From CAWJNF01 sp963844235 (lineage in GTDB: Bacteria > Actinomycetota > Thermoleophilia > Gaiellales > Gaiellaceae): 64,000 nt of DNA. Position numbers and translations under genes: made by a program. Within the stretch, counting starts at the first letter, position 1, and each line of letters starts with the position of its first letter. The notes under the pieces were generated by a model. That model was not told the origin of the DNA. It saw only the letters and a program-made list of their open reading frames with translations, and searched no databases. Where the stretch lies: positions 124,001 to 188,000 of the forward strand of contig CAWJNF010000001.1 in assembly GCA_963844235.1 (NCBI GenBank), in the 5' to 3' direction. This document shows, one piece after another, positions 17,911-25,927 of the stretch.

Positions 17911-19656
17911 TTACCCGATCTGATGGGCGTCTGTCCACGGCAGCTTGGAGAAGCCGGCCAGCTCGGGGTGCAGGCCGTCCCAGTTCGTCGCGTGCGCGAC
18001 GTTCAGATCGAGGTTCACCAGCTGGATGTACGGCCGGTCGTTGTACAGGATCTCCTGCATCTCCCAGACGATCTCCCGGCGAGCGGCCTGGTCGACGGTC
18101 ACGCCCTGTTGCTGGTACAGCTCGTCGTACTCGGCGTTGCAGTATGCGGTGTCGCTCCAGCCGCCGTACTGATCGCAGCCCACCACCGAGAGCACGAAGT
18201 CCGGGTCGAGGTAGCCGACCCAGTCCCACATCGCCATGTCGAACTCGAGGTACTTCCAGTCGGGCGCGCCGATCTCCTCGAAGGCGGTGGTGTCGTCGAG
18301 GGCTCTCTGGACGACCTCGATCCCGATCTGCTCGAGCCCTGTCCGGACGACCTCGAACGAGCGGTTGATGCCCTGGACTCCCGTCGGCGTGATGACCTCG
18401 TAGGACATCTTCTCGCCGTCCGGGTCGACCCTGATGCCGTCGGACCCACGGGCGTAGCCGGCATCGTCGAGCAGCTGGTTGGCGTGGTCGGCGTCGAACG
18501 GCTCAGGCTGGAGATCGGGATTCACCCAGTCGCCGGCGGGCGGCGCGACGATGCTCGCCCAGGGCTTGGCGAACCCTGCATACGCCGTATCGGCGATCGC
18601 CTGCTTGTCGATCGCGTACGCGACCGCCTCGCGGACGACCGGGTCGAGCAGCTCGCGATTCTTCGGCTTGGCGGGGTTGGAGTTGAAGATGAAGTTGTTC
18701 ACCTGGAACCCGGGGATCCGTTCCACGACGAAGGCGTCGTCGCCCTCGAACGACGCGACCGCGTTGGCCGGAAGCTCGTCGATGCTGTCGAGCTGGCCGG
18801 CGCGCAGGGCCTCGACCATGGCGTCCTCATTCGTGAAGATCTGCAAGCCCACGGCGTCGACGTAGGGCTGCTGACCGTAGTAGCCGGGGTTCTTCTCGTA
18901 GATCGTCGTGCCCTTGTTCTCGAACTTCGTGATCGTGAACGCGCCTCCGGCTACGAGCGGCAGCGAGTCCTCGGGCTTCACCTTCTTGAGATCCTTGCCG
19001 TCGTTGCCGAGGTACTGCTCCCACACGTGCTTCGGGAGGATGAAGAACTGCTGCAGGTTGGGCAGCGCGTTGCCCACCGGCTGCTCGTACGTGATCACGA
19101 GCGTCTCCGGGTCGGGGGCCTCGCAGCCCGAGACGTGCGACAGGAAGGGCGCGAGCGAGGCGGTGGGCCCGTCCTTGTACTGCACGATCATGTTGCAGGT
19201 CCAGGCGCCGTCCTCGGCCGTGAGGGGCGTGCCGTCGGACCAGGCTCCTGGCTTGACCTTGAAGGTCCAGACCGTCCCGTCCGGAGAAGTCTCCCAGCTC
19301 TCGGCCCAGTCGCCCTCGAACTCGAAGCCCGGGGCGTACTGCACGAGGACCGGGTAGATCATCACGAACGCCACGTACGCCTGTGCGTTGAACGCGACGA
19401 ACGGGTTGAGCGAATCGATGTGGTCGGTCGAGCCGATGCGGAGGATCCCGCCGGGCTGGATCTCGCCGCCGGTGTCGGTCGTCGCCGCCGGCGGAGCTTC
19501 CTCGCTACCCGTGGTCGCCGGCTCGGTCGAGCCATCCGTCGCGCTCGGAGGCGCCGGCGCTGCCTCCTCGCCGTCGCCGCCTCCGCCTCCACAACCGGCG
19601 GCAAGAACGGCCGCGAACGTCGCGATGACTGCGACGAGAAGCATCCGTGGTCTCAT
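17911..19656 (-). CDS. Peptide ABC transporter solute-binding lipoprotein (family 5)
   Basis: 581 residues. A signal peptide ends in a lipobox (LAAGC, Cys22), followed by a Gly/Asp/Glu-rich and Thr/Pro-rich linker and then a family-5 extracellular domain. YPVLVQYAPGFEFEGDWAES, SDGTPLTAEDGAWT and VAYAIDKQAIADTAY are typical blocks. It would capture peptides at the cell surface for the DppBCDF system downstream. A metal or other small ligand is possible in this family. It is first in the operon. Confidence 0.92.
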   Translation of the reverse strand: MRPRMLLVAVIATFAAVLAAGCGGGGGDGEEAAPAPPSATDGSTEPATTGSEEAPPAATTDTGGEIQPGGILRIGSTDHIDSLNPFVAFNAQAYVAFVMIYPVLVQYAPGFEFEGDWAESWETSPDGTVWTFKVKPGAWSDGTPLTAEDGAWTCNMIVQYKDGPTASLAPFLSHVSGCEAPDPETLVITYEQPVGNALPNLQQFFILPKHVWEQYLGNDGKDLKKVKPEDSLPLVAGGAFTITKFENKGTTIYEKNPGYYGQQPYVDAVGLQIFTNEDAMVEALRAGQLDSIDELPANAVASFEGDDAFVVERIPGFQVNNFIFNSNPAKPKNRELLDPVVREAVAYAIDKQAIADTAYAGFAKPWASIVAPPAGDWVNPDLQPEPFDADHANQLLDDAGYARGSDGIRVDPDGEKMSYEVITPTGVQGINRSFEVVRTGLEQIGIEVVQRALDDTTAFEEIGAPDWKYLEFDMAMWDWVGYLDPDFVLSVVGCDQYGGWSDTAYCNAEYDELYQQQGVTVDQAARREIVWEMQEILYNDRPYIQLVNLDLNVAHATNWDGLHPELAGFSKLPWTDAHQIG

Positions 19657-19707
19657 CCCGACTCCTTTCCCCTGCTCCCCCTGCCCCGAGGAAGCGATCC
19701 TACTCGT

Positions 19708-20670
19708 CTAGATCGAAAGCGCCGGCTCCTCGATGGTAAGCGTCCTTGCATCGGCGTCGAGGGTGGCCATGACGCCGAGCGGGAGCACGGCCTGGTGCTT
19801 GCCGTGGCCGAGCGGGAGCCGATAGAGCACGGGGACGCCGAGGGGCTCGAGCCGTTCCTCGAGCACGTCCTCGACTGACTTCGTGCGCGCAAAGTCGTTC
19901 GAGCCGTGGTGCGGCCAATCGCACTTCTCCATCTCTCCGACTACGACGCCCGCGACCGACTCCAGTTTGCCGGCAAGGAGGAGCTGAACGAGGAAGCCGT
20001 CGAGGTGCCAGGTCGGCAAGTCGACGTCCTCGAAGAAGAGGATGCACCCGTCGAGCTCGACCTCCCAGGGCGTGCCCATCGTCTGCATGAGCAGCCACAG
20101 GCAGCCGCCGACGAGCGGCGCGGTGACCCGGCCTCCGCGGATCGCCCGTACGTAGCCGTCGTCGGGGTTACTCGGGACGAGGCCGGTGGTGGCACCGCTG
20201 AGCACCGCCGCAAGGCGCTCCCTGGTGAACCCGGTCGTCTCCGGGTCGCCGACGCCGAGGAGCCCGTAGCCGTAGAACGTCGCCAGGCCCGCACGCTGAC
20301 GGAGCGCGACGTGGAGCGCGGTGATATCCGAGTACCCGAGGAACGGCTTGGGGGTGGCGGCAATGATGTCGAAGTCGATGTGCGGGATGAGCTCGGCCGA
20401 GCCGTAGCCACCTTGCAGGCACTGCACGAGGTCGACCTCCGAGTCGGTGAACATCGCCATCAGGTCGCGTGCTCGCTCCTCGGCGCCGCCGGCGACCCAG
20501 TGATCCCTGGCAAAGACGCCGTCTCCGAGCTTCACCGTGTAGCCGGAGGCCTGCCACCACTCGACGCCGCGCAAGATCGCCGAGCGATTGTGGTACGGGG
20601 AGGCCGGCGCCGGAACGCCGATCGTGCCTCCCTGGGGCAGGGCCCGCCCGATCTGGGTAGCTCTCGCCAT
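19708..20670 (-). CDS. LD-carboxypeptidase (peptidase S66)
   Basis: 320 residues with the S66 catalytic triad: Ser114 in LGYSDIT, Glu214 in FFEDVD and His289 in LGHGKHQ. CLQGGYGSAELIPHIDFD is the usual block before the nucleophile. Such enzymes remove the terminal D-amino acid from murein tetrapeptides during recycling; relatives cleave other small peptides such as microcin C. There is no signal peptide, so it is cytosolic. Confidence 0.9.
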   Translation of the reverse strand: MARATQIGRALPQGGTIGVPAPASPYHNRSAILRGVEWWQASGYTVKLGDGVFARDHWVAGGAEERARDLMAMFTDSEVDLVQCLQGGYGSAELIPHIDFDIIAATPKPFLGYSDITALHVALRQRAGLATFYGYGLLGVGDPETTGFTRERLAAVLSGATTGLVPSNPDDGYVRAIRGGRVTAPLVGGCLWLLMQTMGTPWEVELDGCILFFEDVDLPTWHLDGFLVQLLLAGKLESVAGVVVGEMEKCDWPHHGSNDFARTKSVEDVLEERLEPLGVPVLYRLPLGHGKHQAVLPLGVMATLDADARTLTIEEPALSI

Positions 20671-20764
20671 AGGTGCGGATTGTGACCGCCTGACCGGACC
20701 GGTGTCGCCTCACCCATACGGGGGTGGAGCAGGTCGTGCGGGTGGCCGATAGAGGCTGCGGGCG

Positions 20765-20956
20765 ATGGTGTTCTGCTTCTCATGTGGTGAGCTGCTCGTG
20801 GCGGGTCTCGGCTGCGCCGCCTGCCGAGACGTGCTGCGGGTAATGCGCAACTCGGCCGCTGAGCCCCAGGCACAGCCCGGCAGGCCGATTCTCACCCTGG
20901 TGCAGACGTTGCCTCGCCTCTACGCGGTCGACCCTCCGCCTCACGCCGCGGCCTGA
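20765..20956 (+). CDS. Possible small cysteine-rich protein
   Basis: 63 residues, MVFCFSCGELLVAGLGCAAC and onward, with two CxxC pairs close together that could bind one metal. It lies between the LD-carboxypeptidase and ygfZ, in a region otherwise without a gene. The tail is Pro/Ala-rich and unremarkable. Codon use does not exclude a real gene, but the evidence is only the cysteine pattern and an open frame. Confidence 0.35.
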   Translation: MVFCFSCGELLVAGLGCAACRDVLRVMRNSAAEPQAQPGRPILTLVQTLPRLYAVDPPPHAAA

Positions 20957-21000
20957 GCCGGCCCGGCTCGGCGCCTGCCCCCGTCTGCCACACTGGAAGG

Positions 21001-21831
21001 GTGGACGGCGTTCTCGCCCTGCCAGTCTCCGTCGCCGCGCGCCCGCGGGCGTTCGTCCGGGTCTCGGGCCCGCAGTCAGGCGACTACCTGCAGCGTATGG
21101 TGTCGAACGACGTCCTCGCCCTCGTCGCAGGAGGCTCCTGCGACGCGCTGTTGCTTACGCCAAAGGCGCGCGTCGTCGCGACCTTGCGGGTCCTGCGTCG
21201 CGGCGAGGACGACTTCCTGCTCCTGACCGAGCCCGAGCTCGGCGAGACGGTGTCCAACCACCTTCAACGGATGCGCTTCGCAGCGCGCTGCGAGATTGCG
21301 CTCGAGGATCATCGCTCGCACCTCGTCCTCGGCACGAGCGAGGCTCCGGACGGCGTGCTGTCCGTCCCGAACGAGGACTACGGCGTTCCCGGCCGGGAGA
21401 TCCTCGATGCCGAGGAGCCGCCCGACGCGATCGTCCTCGGAGACGAGGAGCTCGAGCGTCTTCGCATCGAGGCCGGCACGCCGCGGTTCGGTCGTGAGAT
21501 CGACGATCGCATCCTGCCCGCCGAGGCGGGGCTCGACAGCCGCGCGATCAGCTTCGACAAGGGCTGCTATCCCGGCCAGGAGCCGGTGGCGCGGCTCCGC
21601 TACCGGGGCCACGCGAATCGCTCGCTCCGGGTCTTCCAGATCGCAGCCAGCGACCCGCCGCCCTACGACGCCGAGATCGAGCACGACGGGAAGGTGGTCG
21701 GTCGCCTCACGAGCGCCGTTGCCGCTCGCGGCGGGGTCGTCGGCCTCGGCTACGTGCGGACCGAGGTGCCGGATTCGGCCTCCGTATCGATCTCGGGGTC
21801 GCCGGCTACAATGACTCGTCCGCGCCCGTAG
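21001..21831 (+). CDS. ygfZ: YgfZ/GcvT-domain folate-binding protein
   Basis: 276 residues with the YgfZ signature KGCYPGQEPVARL, preceded by RILPAEAGLDSRAISFDKGC. YgfZ uses tetrahydrofolate and supports Fe-S cluster enzymes. It differs from true GcvT by its Cys-containing motif and shorter length. The GTG start has a weak CACACT -10 six bases upstream. Its TAG stop lies inside the 5' end of the following tRNA gene: the last ten bases of the reading frame are also tRNA acceptor-stem and position 8-10 bases. Confidence 0.88.
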   Translation: MDGVLALPVSVAARPRAFVRVSGPQSGDYLQRMVSNDVLALVAGGSCDALLLTPKARVVATLRVLRRGEDDFLLLTEPELGETVSNHLQRMRFAARCEIALEDHRSHLVLGTSEAPDGVLSVPNEDYGVPGREILDAEEPPDAIVLGDEELERLRIEAGTPRFGREIDDRILPAEAGLDSRAISFDKGCYPGQEPVARLRYRGHANRSLRVFQIAASDPPPYDAEIEHDGKVVGRLTSAVAARGGVVGLGYVRTEVPDSASVSISGSPATMTRPRP

Positions 21832-21894
21832 CTCAGGGGATAGAGCGCAGCCCTGCGGAGGCTGAGGCCAGAGGTTCGAATCCTCTCGGGCGCA
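21822..21894 (+). tRNA. tRNA-Arg, anticodon GCG
   Basis: A complete 73-base cloverleaf: acceptor GCGCCCG/CGGGCGC with discriminator A; D-stem GCTC/GAGC; anticodon stem CAGCC/GGCTG with loop CTGCGGA (anticodon 21855-21857); T-stem AGAGG/CCTCT with TTCGAAT. CCA is not encoded. It reads CGC, a major Arg codon in this genome. Most bacteria use an ACG (inosine) tRNA for this box, so a G34 arginine tRNA is notable. Confidence 0.95.
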
Positions 21895-21895
21895 C

Positions 21896-22101
21896 CTGCC
21901 GAACGTGGACGCCTGCCGCTCCCGCCCGGCGAAGCCGGGCTCCGCGACAGGCTGCCGCCGCTGGCTGCGGGATGCGGCGCTCGTGTCGCGAGGCCGTACT
22001 CGAGTACTGTCCTCGCTCCGCTCGCTTGCCTCCCTTGCCAGCGGCGCCCCACGACCGGCAGGAAGCTGCCGAACGCGGACGCCCGCCGCTCCCGCCCGGC
22101 G
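21896..22101 (+). repeat. 36-base direct repeats after the tRNA
   Basis: The unit beginning CTGCCGAACGTGGACGCC at 21896-21931 recurs at 22066-22101 with two mismatches. Each copy ends in a GC-rich inverted repeat; the first forms GCCCGGC-GAA-GCCGGGC. The 134 bases between them show no gene. The pair may mark a short inserted or duplicated segment downstream of the tRNA. Confidence 0.65.
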
Positions 22102-22104
22102 GGC

Positions 22105-22353
22105 CTACTCGCCGGGCCCCGCCGCCTTGCCGGTGTGCTCGGTGATGGCCCGGATCACATCCGGGCTCTCGAGCAGGCGCCGCCGTTGCTCGGGCGTGGA
22201 GCGGTTCTTCAGATACGGGTCGTCCATGATGTCCTCGACCGTCCGGCCCGCGCCGTGCTCGCGGATGACGTACGCGGCGAGCTGATCCTCACGGGACGAG
22301 CCCGAGAACAGCGACGCAAACGGGTTGCGGAAGAACTTTCCAAGTCCGCCCAT
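22105..22353 (-). CDS. Conserved-looking small hypothetical protein
   Basis: 82 residues from ATG 22353, MGGLGKFFRNPFASLFSGSS, then EDQLAAYVIREHGAGRTVED and a charged helical C-terminus. No membrane segment and no recognised domain. A longer start would overlap the divergent gene. The starts of the two divergent genes are only 25 bases apart, so both are probably leaderless or nearly so. Function unknown. Confidence 0.55.
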   Translation of the reverse strand: MGGLGKFFRNPFASLFSGSSREDQLAAYVIREHGAGRTVEDIMDDPYLKNRSTPEQRRRLLESPDVIRAITEHTGKAAGPGE

Positions 22354-22378
22354 CGCCGCCGATTGTATCCTTGGGCCG

Positions 22379-22738
22379 GTGAAGTCGGGCGCCGTGCGAT
22401 TCGCAGAGCGCATCCTCCATGGGGTCGACGACAACGGCGTTCGTCAGGAGATCGTCATCTGGATCGAGCGTCGGCCGGGCGCTGTCTGGGCGGTCGGGCG
22501 CGCGATCGATCCCCGCAACCGAAGCATTGCCGAGCCTCTGCCGGACGACTACATATTCGACGGCTTCGAGATGGTCGACGCGCTCGAGTCCGCGAACGGC
22601 GCGCTCCACGACGACATCGCGGTCTCGATCGAGGAGGGCGTGCACGAGCGCGTCCGGTCGTTCAGCGAGGAGGAGCTGTTGAAGCCGCTCGAGCGCTGGT
22701 TCTTCGGCCATCCACCAACGGCCGATTCCCGCACGTAG
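22379..22738 (+). CDS. Hypothetical protein
   Basis: 119 residues from GTG 22379 (VKSGAVRFAERILHGVDDNG), with a beta-rich region WIERRPGAVWAVGRAIDPRN and acidic helical C-terminal half. TATCCT lies seven bases before the GTG, which would make it leaderless. I recognise no family. It is divergent from the 82-residue protein and convergent with the DtxR-type regulator. Confidence 0.55.
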   Translation: MKSGAVRFAERILHGVDDNGVRQEIVIWIERRPGAVWAVGRAIDPRNRSIAEPLPDDYIFDGFEMVDALESANGALHDDIAVSIEEGVHERVRSFSEEELLKPLERWFFGHPPTADSRT

Positions 22739-22746
22739 CCGCGGGG

Positions 22747-23409
22747 CTACGCGACGCCGATGAGGCCCGCGAGCTCCTGGGAGATCGCGTGCTCGGTGCC
22801 GGCGACGATCACGGTCACGGGGCCGCCGAAGGGCGCGACGGCAAGGAGCTCGACGGACTTCCCGGGGAGCAACGACAGTCCCGAGAGGTAGCGAAGGAGA
22901 TCGGAGTCCCCGTCGGGCACCCGACGCACGGTGGCCTGCTCGCCGGGCTCGAGGTCCGTGAGGTGCCTCAGCTCCCTGTCGTGACCGACGCTGAGCGCGG
23001 CGTCCGGGATGGGATCGCCGTGGGGATCGTGCGTCGGGTAGCCGAGCGATTTGTCGATCAGCGCCTCGAGCTCCTCGGAAAGGGCATGCTCGAGCCTGTC
23101 CGCCTCTGCGTGCACGGCGTCGATCGAGAGGCCGAGCGTCTCGGCGAGGTACTGCTCGAGCAGGCGATGGTGCCGGATCACCTCGAGGGCGACGCGCTCG
23201 CCGGCCTCTGTGAGCCTGACGCCGCGGTAGCGAGCATGCTCGGCGAGGCCGAGGATCGCGAGCTTCTTCAGCATCGCGGTGGCGGACGACGGAGCCACGC
23301 CCATCGCCTTGGCGATCTGGGTCGTGGTCGCGCGACCGCCGGTCGTCTGAAGCTTGTAGATCTCCTTCAGGTAGTCCTGGATCGCCTCGGACAGCTCGAT
23401 TTTCGCCAC
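22747..23409 (-). CDS. DtxR/MntR-family metal-dependent regulator
   Basis: 220 residues in DtxR order: winged helix (TTTQIAKAMGVAPSSATAML with YRGVRLTEAGER), dimerisation/metal domain (VIRHHRLLEQYLAETLGL, HAEADRLEHALSEEL), and a C-terminal FeoA/SH3-like domain from about residue 150. It represses metal-uptake genes when Fe(II) or Mn(II) is bound; which metal cannot be told. On the minus strand TACACT (23422-23417) lies seven bases before the GTG start, consistent with a leaderless transcript. Confidence 0.9.
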   Translation of the reverse strand: MAKIELSEAIQDYLKEIYKLQTTGGRATTTQIAKAMGVAPSSATAMLKKLAILGLAEHARYRGVRLTEAGERVALEVIRHHRLLEQYLAETLGLSIDAVHAEADRLEHALSEELEALIDKSLGYPTHDPHGDPIPDAALSVGHDRELRHLTDLEPGEQATVRRVPDGDSDLLRYLSGLSLLPGKSVELLAVAPFGGPVTVIVAGTEHAISQELAGLIGVA

Positions 23410-23482
23410 GTCTCAAAGTGTAGGCACGAGCTCGACGGTTCCCCCGCCGAAAACGAGTGTGCGGTGCTAGCTTCCCGCCCTC

Positions 23483-24313
23483 GTGCTGATCCGCCTCGGT
23501 CATAGTCCCGATCCCGACGACGCGTTCATGTTCTGGGGGCTCGCCTCGGGCCGCGTCGACCCGGGCGAGTTCGAGTTCGAGCACGTCCTCCGCGACATCC
23601 AGACGCTGAACGAGTGGGCGCAGGAGGGGCGGCTCGAGGTGACGGCGATCTCCCTGCACACGTATCCGTTCGTGCAGAGCGGCTACGTGCTCCTGCCTCA
23701 CGGCGCCAGCATGGGGGCGGGCTACGGGCCGATCGTCGTCTCACGGGAGCCGCTGACGCGCAAGGATCTGACCCAGGTCGAGATCGCCGTTCCGGGCGTG
23801 ATGACGACCGCCTTCCTCGTGCTGCGTCTCTGCCTCGGGCAGGAGTTCCGGTTCCGTCCGGTGCCGTTCGACCAGATCATGGACGAGGTCGTCGAGGGTC
23901 GTGCCGACGCCGGCCTGCTGATCCACGAGGGCCAGCTGACGTACGAGCAGCACGGGCTGCAGAAGATCATCGACCTCGGCGAGTGGTGGCTGCTCGAGAC
24001 CGGGTTGCCGCTACCTCTCGGGGTCAACGTCGCCCGTCGCGATCTCGGCGGCGAGCGGCTCCACGCGCTCTCCGATGTCCTCCGCGCGTCGATCGCGGCC
24101 GGGCTCGACAACCGGGGGGATGCGCTCGAGTATGCCCTGGCGTACGGCCGGGGGCTCGACGAGGGGCTCGCGGATCGCTTCGTCGGGATGTACGTCAACG
24201 AGCTCACTCAGGACTACGGGGTCGAGGGTCGGCAGGCAGTCGAGGAGCTGCTGCGCCGCGGGGAGGAGATCGGTGCGTTCCCGGAGCCGGTCCGGGTCGA
24301 GTTCGTCCCGTGA
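23483..24313 (+). CDS. mqnD: 1,4-dihydroxy-6-naphthoate synthase, futalosine pathway
   Basis: 276-residue periplasmic-binding-protein fold enzyme converting cyclic dehypoxanthinyl futalosine to 1,4-dihydroxy-6-naphthoate. The N-terminal GHSPDPDDAFMFWGL, central EVTAISLHTYPFV and VPFDQIMDEVVEGRADAGLL followed by IHEGQLTY fit MqnD. It is separated by about 32 kb from mqnE, mqnA and mqnC in this window. GTG start; the stop overlaps the next gene (GTGA). MqnA shares the fold, but a distinct MqnA is present at 56.8 kb. Confidence 0.9.
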   Translation: MLIRLGHSPDPDDAFMFWGLASGRVDPGEFEFEHVLRDIQTLNEWAQEGRLEVTAISLHTYPFVQSGYVLLPHGASMGAGYGPIVVSREPLTRKDLTQVEIAVPGVMTTAFLVLRLCLGQEFRFRPVPFDQIMDEVVEGRADAGLLIHEGQLTYEQHGLQKIIDLGEWWLLETGLPLPLGVNVARRDLGGERLHALSDVLRASIAAGLDNRGDALEYALAYGRGLDEGLADRFVGMYVNELTQDYGVEGRQAVEELLRRGEEIGAFPEPVRVEFVP

Positions 24314-25404
24314 GATCCGGCAGGCGCGCGGTCGGTGGATCCACGACCGCTCGCGGCGGCGAGCTCGCGTTCGCGTGCGCCGTCGGGCCGGATGCTCTCG
24401 GCGCCATGCACGAGCTCGGCGTCGCGCTTGCCGGGAACGGCCTGGGCCTGGGCGAGCTCGTCAAGCTGAACGTCTATTACCCCGCCGAGGGGCCGTCCGA
24501 GGACATCGTTCTGGCCGGGGTCGCCGAGGCCCTGCCGGCGCGGCCGGGGCCGGCGATCGGCGCCCTGCCGCTGCCTGCCCTCACGGAGCTCGAGCCGGCC
24601 GTGCGGATCGAGGCGGTTGCGGCAGCGGGCGAGCGGTCCGCGACTGCGCCCGCCGATGGGCCGTTCGCGTCGGCGGTTCGGGTCGACGATCTCGTCTGGA
24701 CGTCCGCCGTGACCGCTCCCGACCCGTCCACCGGCATCGTGGGGCAGACGGAGGCGGTCCTCGAGGGCCTGCGCGCGGTGCTCGGCGCGGAGGGCGCGGC
24801 GCTCGACGACGCGGTGAAGGTCAACATCTTCTACGTCGGCACCGGCACCGCGGCGGACTGGGAGGTCGCGGCGCGCACCCGTGGAGCGGCCGTGAGCGAG
24901 CCCGCGGCTGCCGCGACCGGCGTTCCCGTGCCCACCCTCGGCGACAGGGTGGCGCTCACCTCGATCGAGGTCTGGGCGGTCCGTGGCTCCTCCGGTCCAC
25001 CCCTCCAGCGCGAGCATCACTGGCCGGAGGGTCACTGGGACTGGCCGATCCACCTCCCCTGGAAGCACGGCTGCCGCTGCGGGAATCTCGTCACCGTCGG
25101 CGGGCAGGTCTCGCTGCGAGGCTCAGGCGAGGTGGTCGACCCGGGCGATCTCGCGAAGCAGGTGTCGACCTCGCTCGCGAACATCGAGCGCGTCCTCGGC
25201 GGGCTCGACGCAAGCGCGGACGACGTCGTACGGGTTACAGCGTTCTACGAGCGGCGCCGGCCGGCGGACGACGAGCTCCTTGCGCATGCCCTCGCCGAAG
25301 CGTTCCCGTCGGCGGCCTCGCTCACGGTGCCGCTTCCGTGCCTCGCCTACCGCGACATGGTCGTCGAGATCGAGGCGGTCGCGGTTGCCGAGCCGGCTCG
25401 CTAA
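24310..25404 (+). CDS. Protein with three tandem RidA/YjgF domains
   Basis: 364 residues from GTG 24310, overlapping the mqnD stop. Three RidA-like modules lie in order: about 16-106 (ELAFACAVGPDALGAM ... EPAVRIEAVAAA), 118-225 (VWTSAVTAPD ... VALTSIEVWAV) and 250-360 (NLVTVGGQVSLRG ... RDMVVEIEAVAV). RidA proteins normally trimerise from single domains and hydrolyse reactive enamines/imines, so a fused trimer in one chain is unusual. The first module is the most divergent. Coupling to mqnD may mean a menaquinone-related role, but this is inference. Confidence 0.75.
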   Translation: MRSGRRAVGGSTTARGGELAFACAVGPDALGAMHELGVALAGNGLGLGELVKLNVYYPAEGPSEDIVLAGVAEALPARPGPAIGALPLPALTELEPAVRIEAVAAAGERSATAPADGPFASAVRVDDLVWTSAVTAPDPSTGIVGQTEAVLEGLRAVLGAEGAALDDAVKVNIFYVGTGTAADWEVAARTRGAAVSEPAAAATGVPVPTLGDRVALTSIEVWAVRGSSGPPLQREHHWPEGHWDWPIHLPWKHGCRCGNLVTVGGQVSLRGSGEVVDPGDLAKQVSTSLANIERVLGGLDASADDVVRVTAFYERRRPADDELLAHALAEAFPSAASLTVPLPCLAYRDMVVEIEAVAVAEPAR

Positions 25405-25847
25405 CGCTTGAGGACGAGCGTGGCCCCGGCCGCGAGCAGGGCGATGCCGGCCAGGCGCTCCCACGGCAGGCCGAGACGCTCGAAGCCGAAGAGGCCGAAG
25501 GCGTCGATGAGCGCGGCCATCAGCAGCTGCGCGGCGATCAGGACTCCTGCGACGGCGAGGTTCGAGATGCGACTGGGCGCGTACGTGATCGCGCTGACGA
25601 TGACGAAGCCCATAGCGCCGCCCAGCCACATCCACACCGGCGCCCTGAAGCCCGAGAACACCCCGCCGAGGCCTCCGCGGACGGCGAGCGTGGTGACGAG
25701 GAAGAGGCTGACGGCGATCAGCGACTGGAAAGTCGCCGCCTCGAGCGTTCCGATCCGGGCGCCGAGCCTTCCGTTGACCGCCACCTGAATGGCGGCTGCA
25801 ATGCCCGCGCCGAACACGAACAGGACCGCAGTCGTCGTAGGCGACAC
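25401..25847 (-). CDS. DMT-superfamily membrane protein (YdcZ/DUF606 type)
   Basis: 148 residues with five hydrophobic segments. VLFVFGAGIAAAIQVAVNGR followed by LG near the N-terminus and the small size fit the YdcZ (DUF606) branch of the drug/metabolite transporter superfamily, which is roughly half the size of EamA proteins. Its stop overlaps the stop of the RidA gene (convergent). The substrate is unknown. Confidence 0.75.
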   Translation of the reverse strand: MSPTTTAVLFVFGAGIAAAIQVAVNGRLGARIGTLEAATFQSLIAVSLFLVTTLAVRGGLGGVFSGFRAPVWMWLGGAMGFVIVSAITYAPSRISNLAVAGVLIAAQLLMAALIDAFGLFGFERLGLPWERLAGIALLAAGATLVLKR

Positions 25848-25903
25848 GGGGTGCGACGCTAGCAGCGGGCCTGGACGCCTCAGCGACGGCGTTGAGGGAC
25901 GTG

Positions 25904-25920
25904 CCTAGGAAATGTCTAGG
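25904..25920. promoter_or_regulatory. Mo-regulator operator 1 (upstream of modA)
   Basis: CCTAGGA-AAT-GTCTAGG, a slightly imperfect copy of the palindrome CCTAGGC-N3-GCCTAGG. It lies just before the modA ATG at 25928. Two closely related copies precede the regulator gene and the next transcription unit. Confidence 0.75.
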
Positions 25921-25927
25921 CGTAGAT

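Noticed and set aside
17923..19878. 651-codon plus-strand frame across the solute-binding protein gene
   Set aside because: Low-complexity shadow opposite a clear lipoprotein gene with a lipobox and family-5 motifs; no ribosome-binding site or domain.
21895..22104. Integration site next to the tRNA-Arg gene
   Set aside because: The 36-base direct repeats after the tRNA do not include the tRNA 3' end, and no integrase or foreign-looking genes follow.
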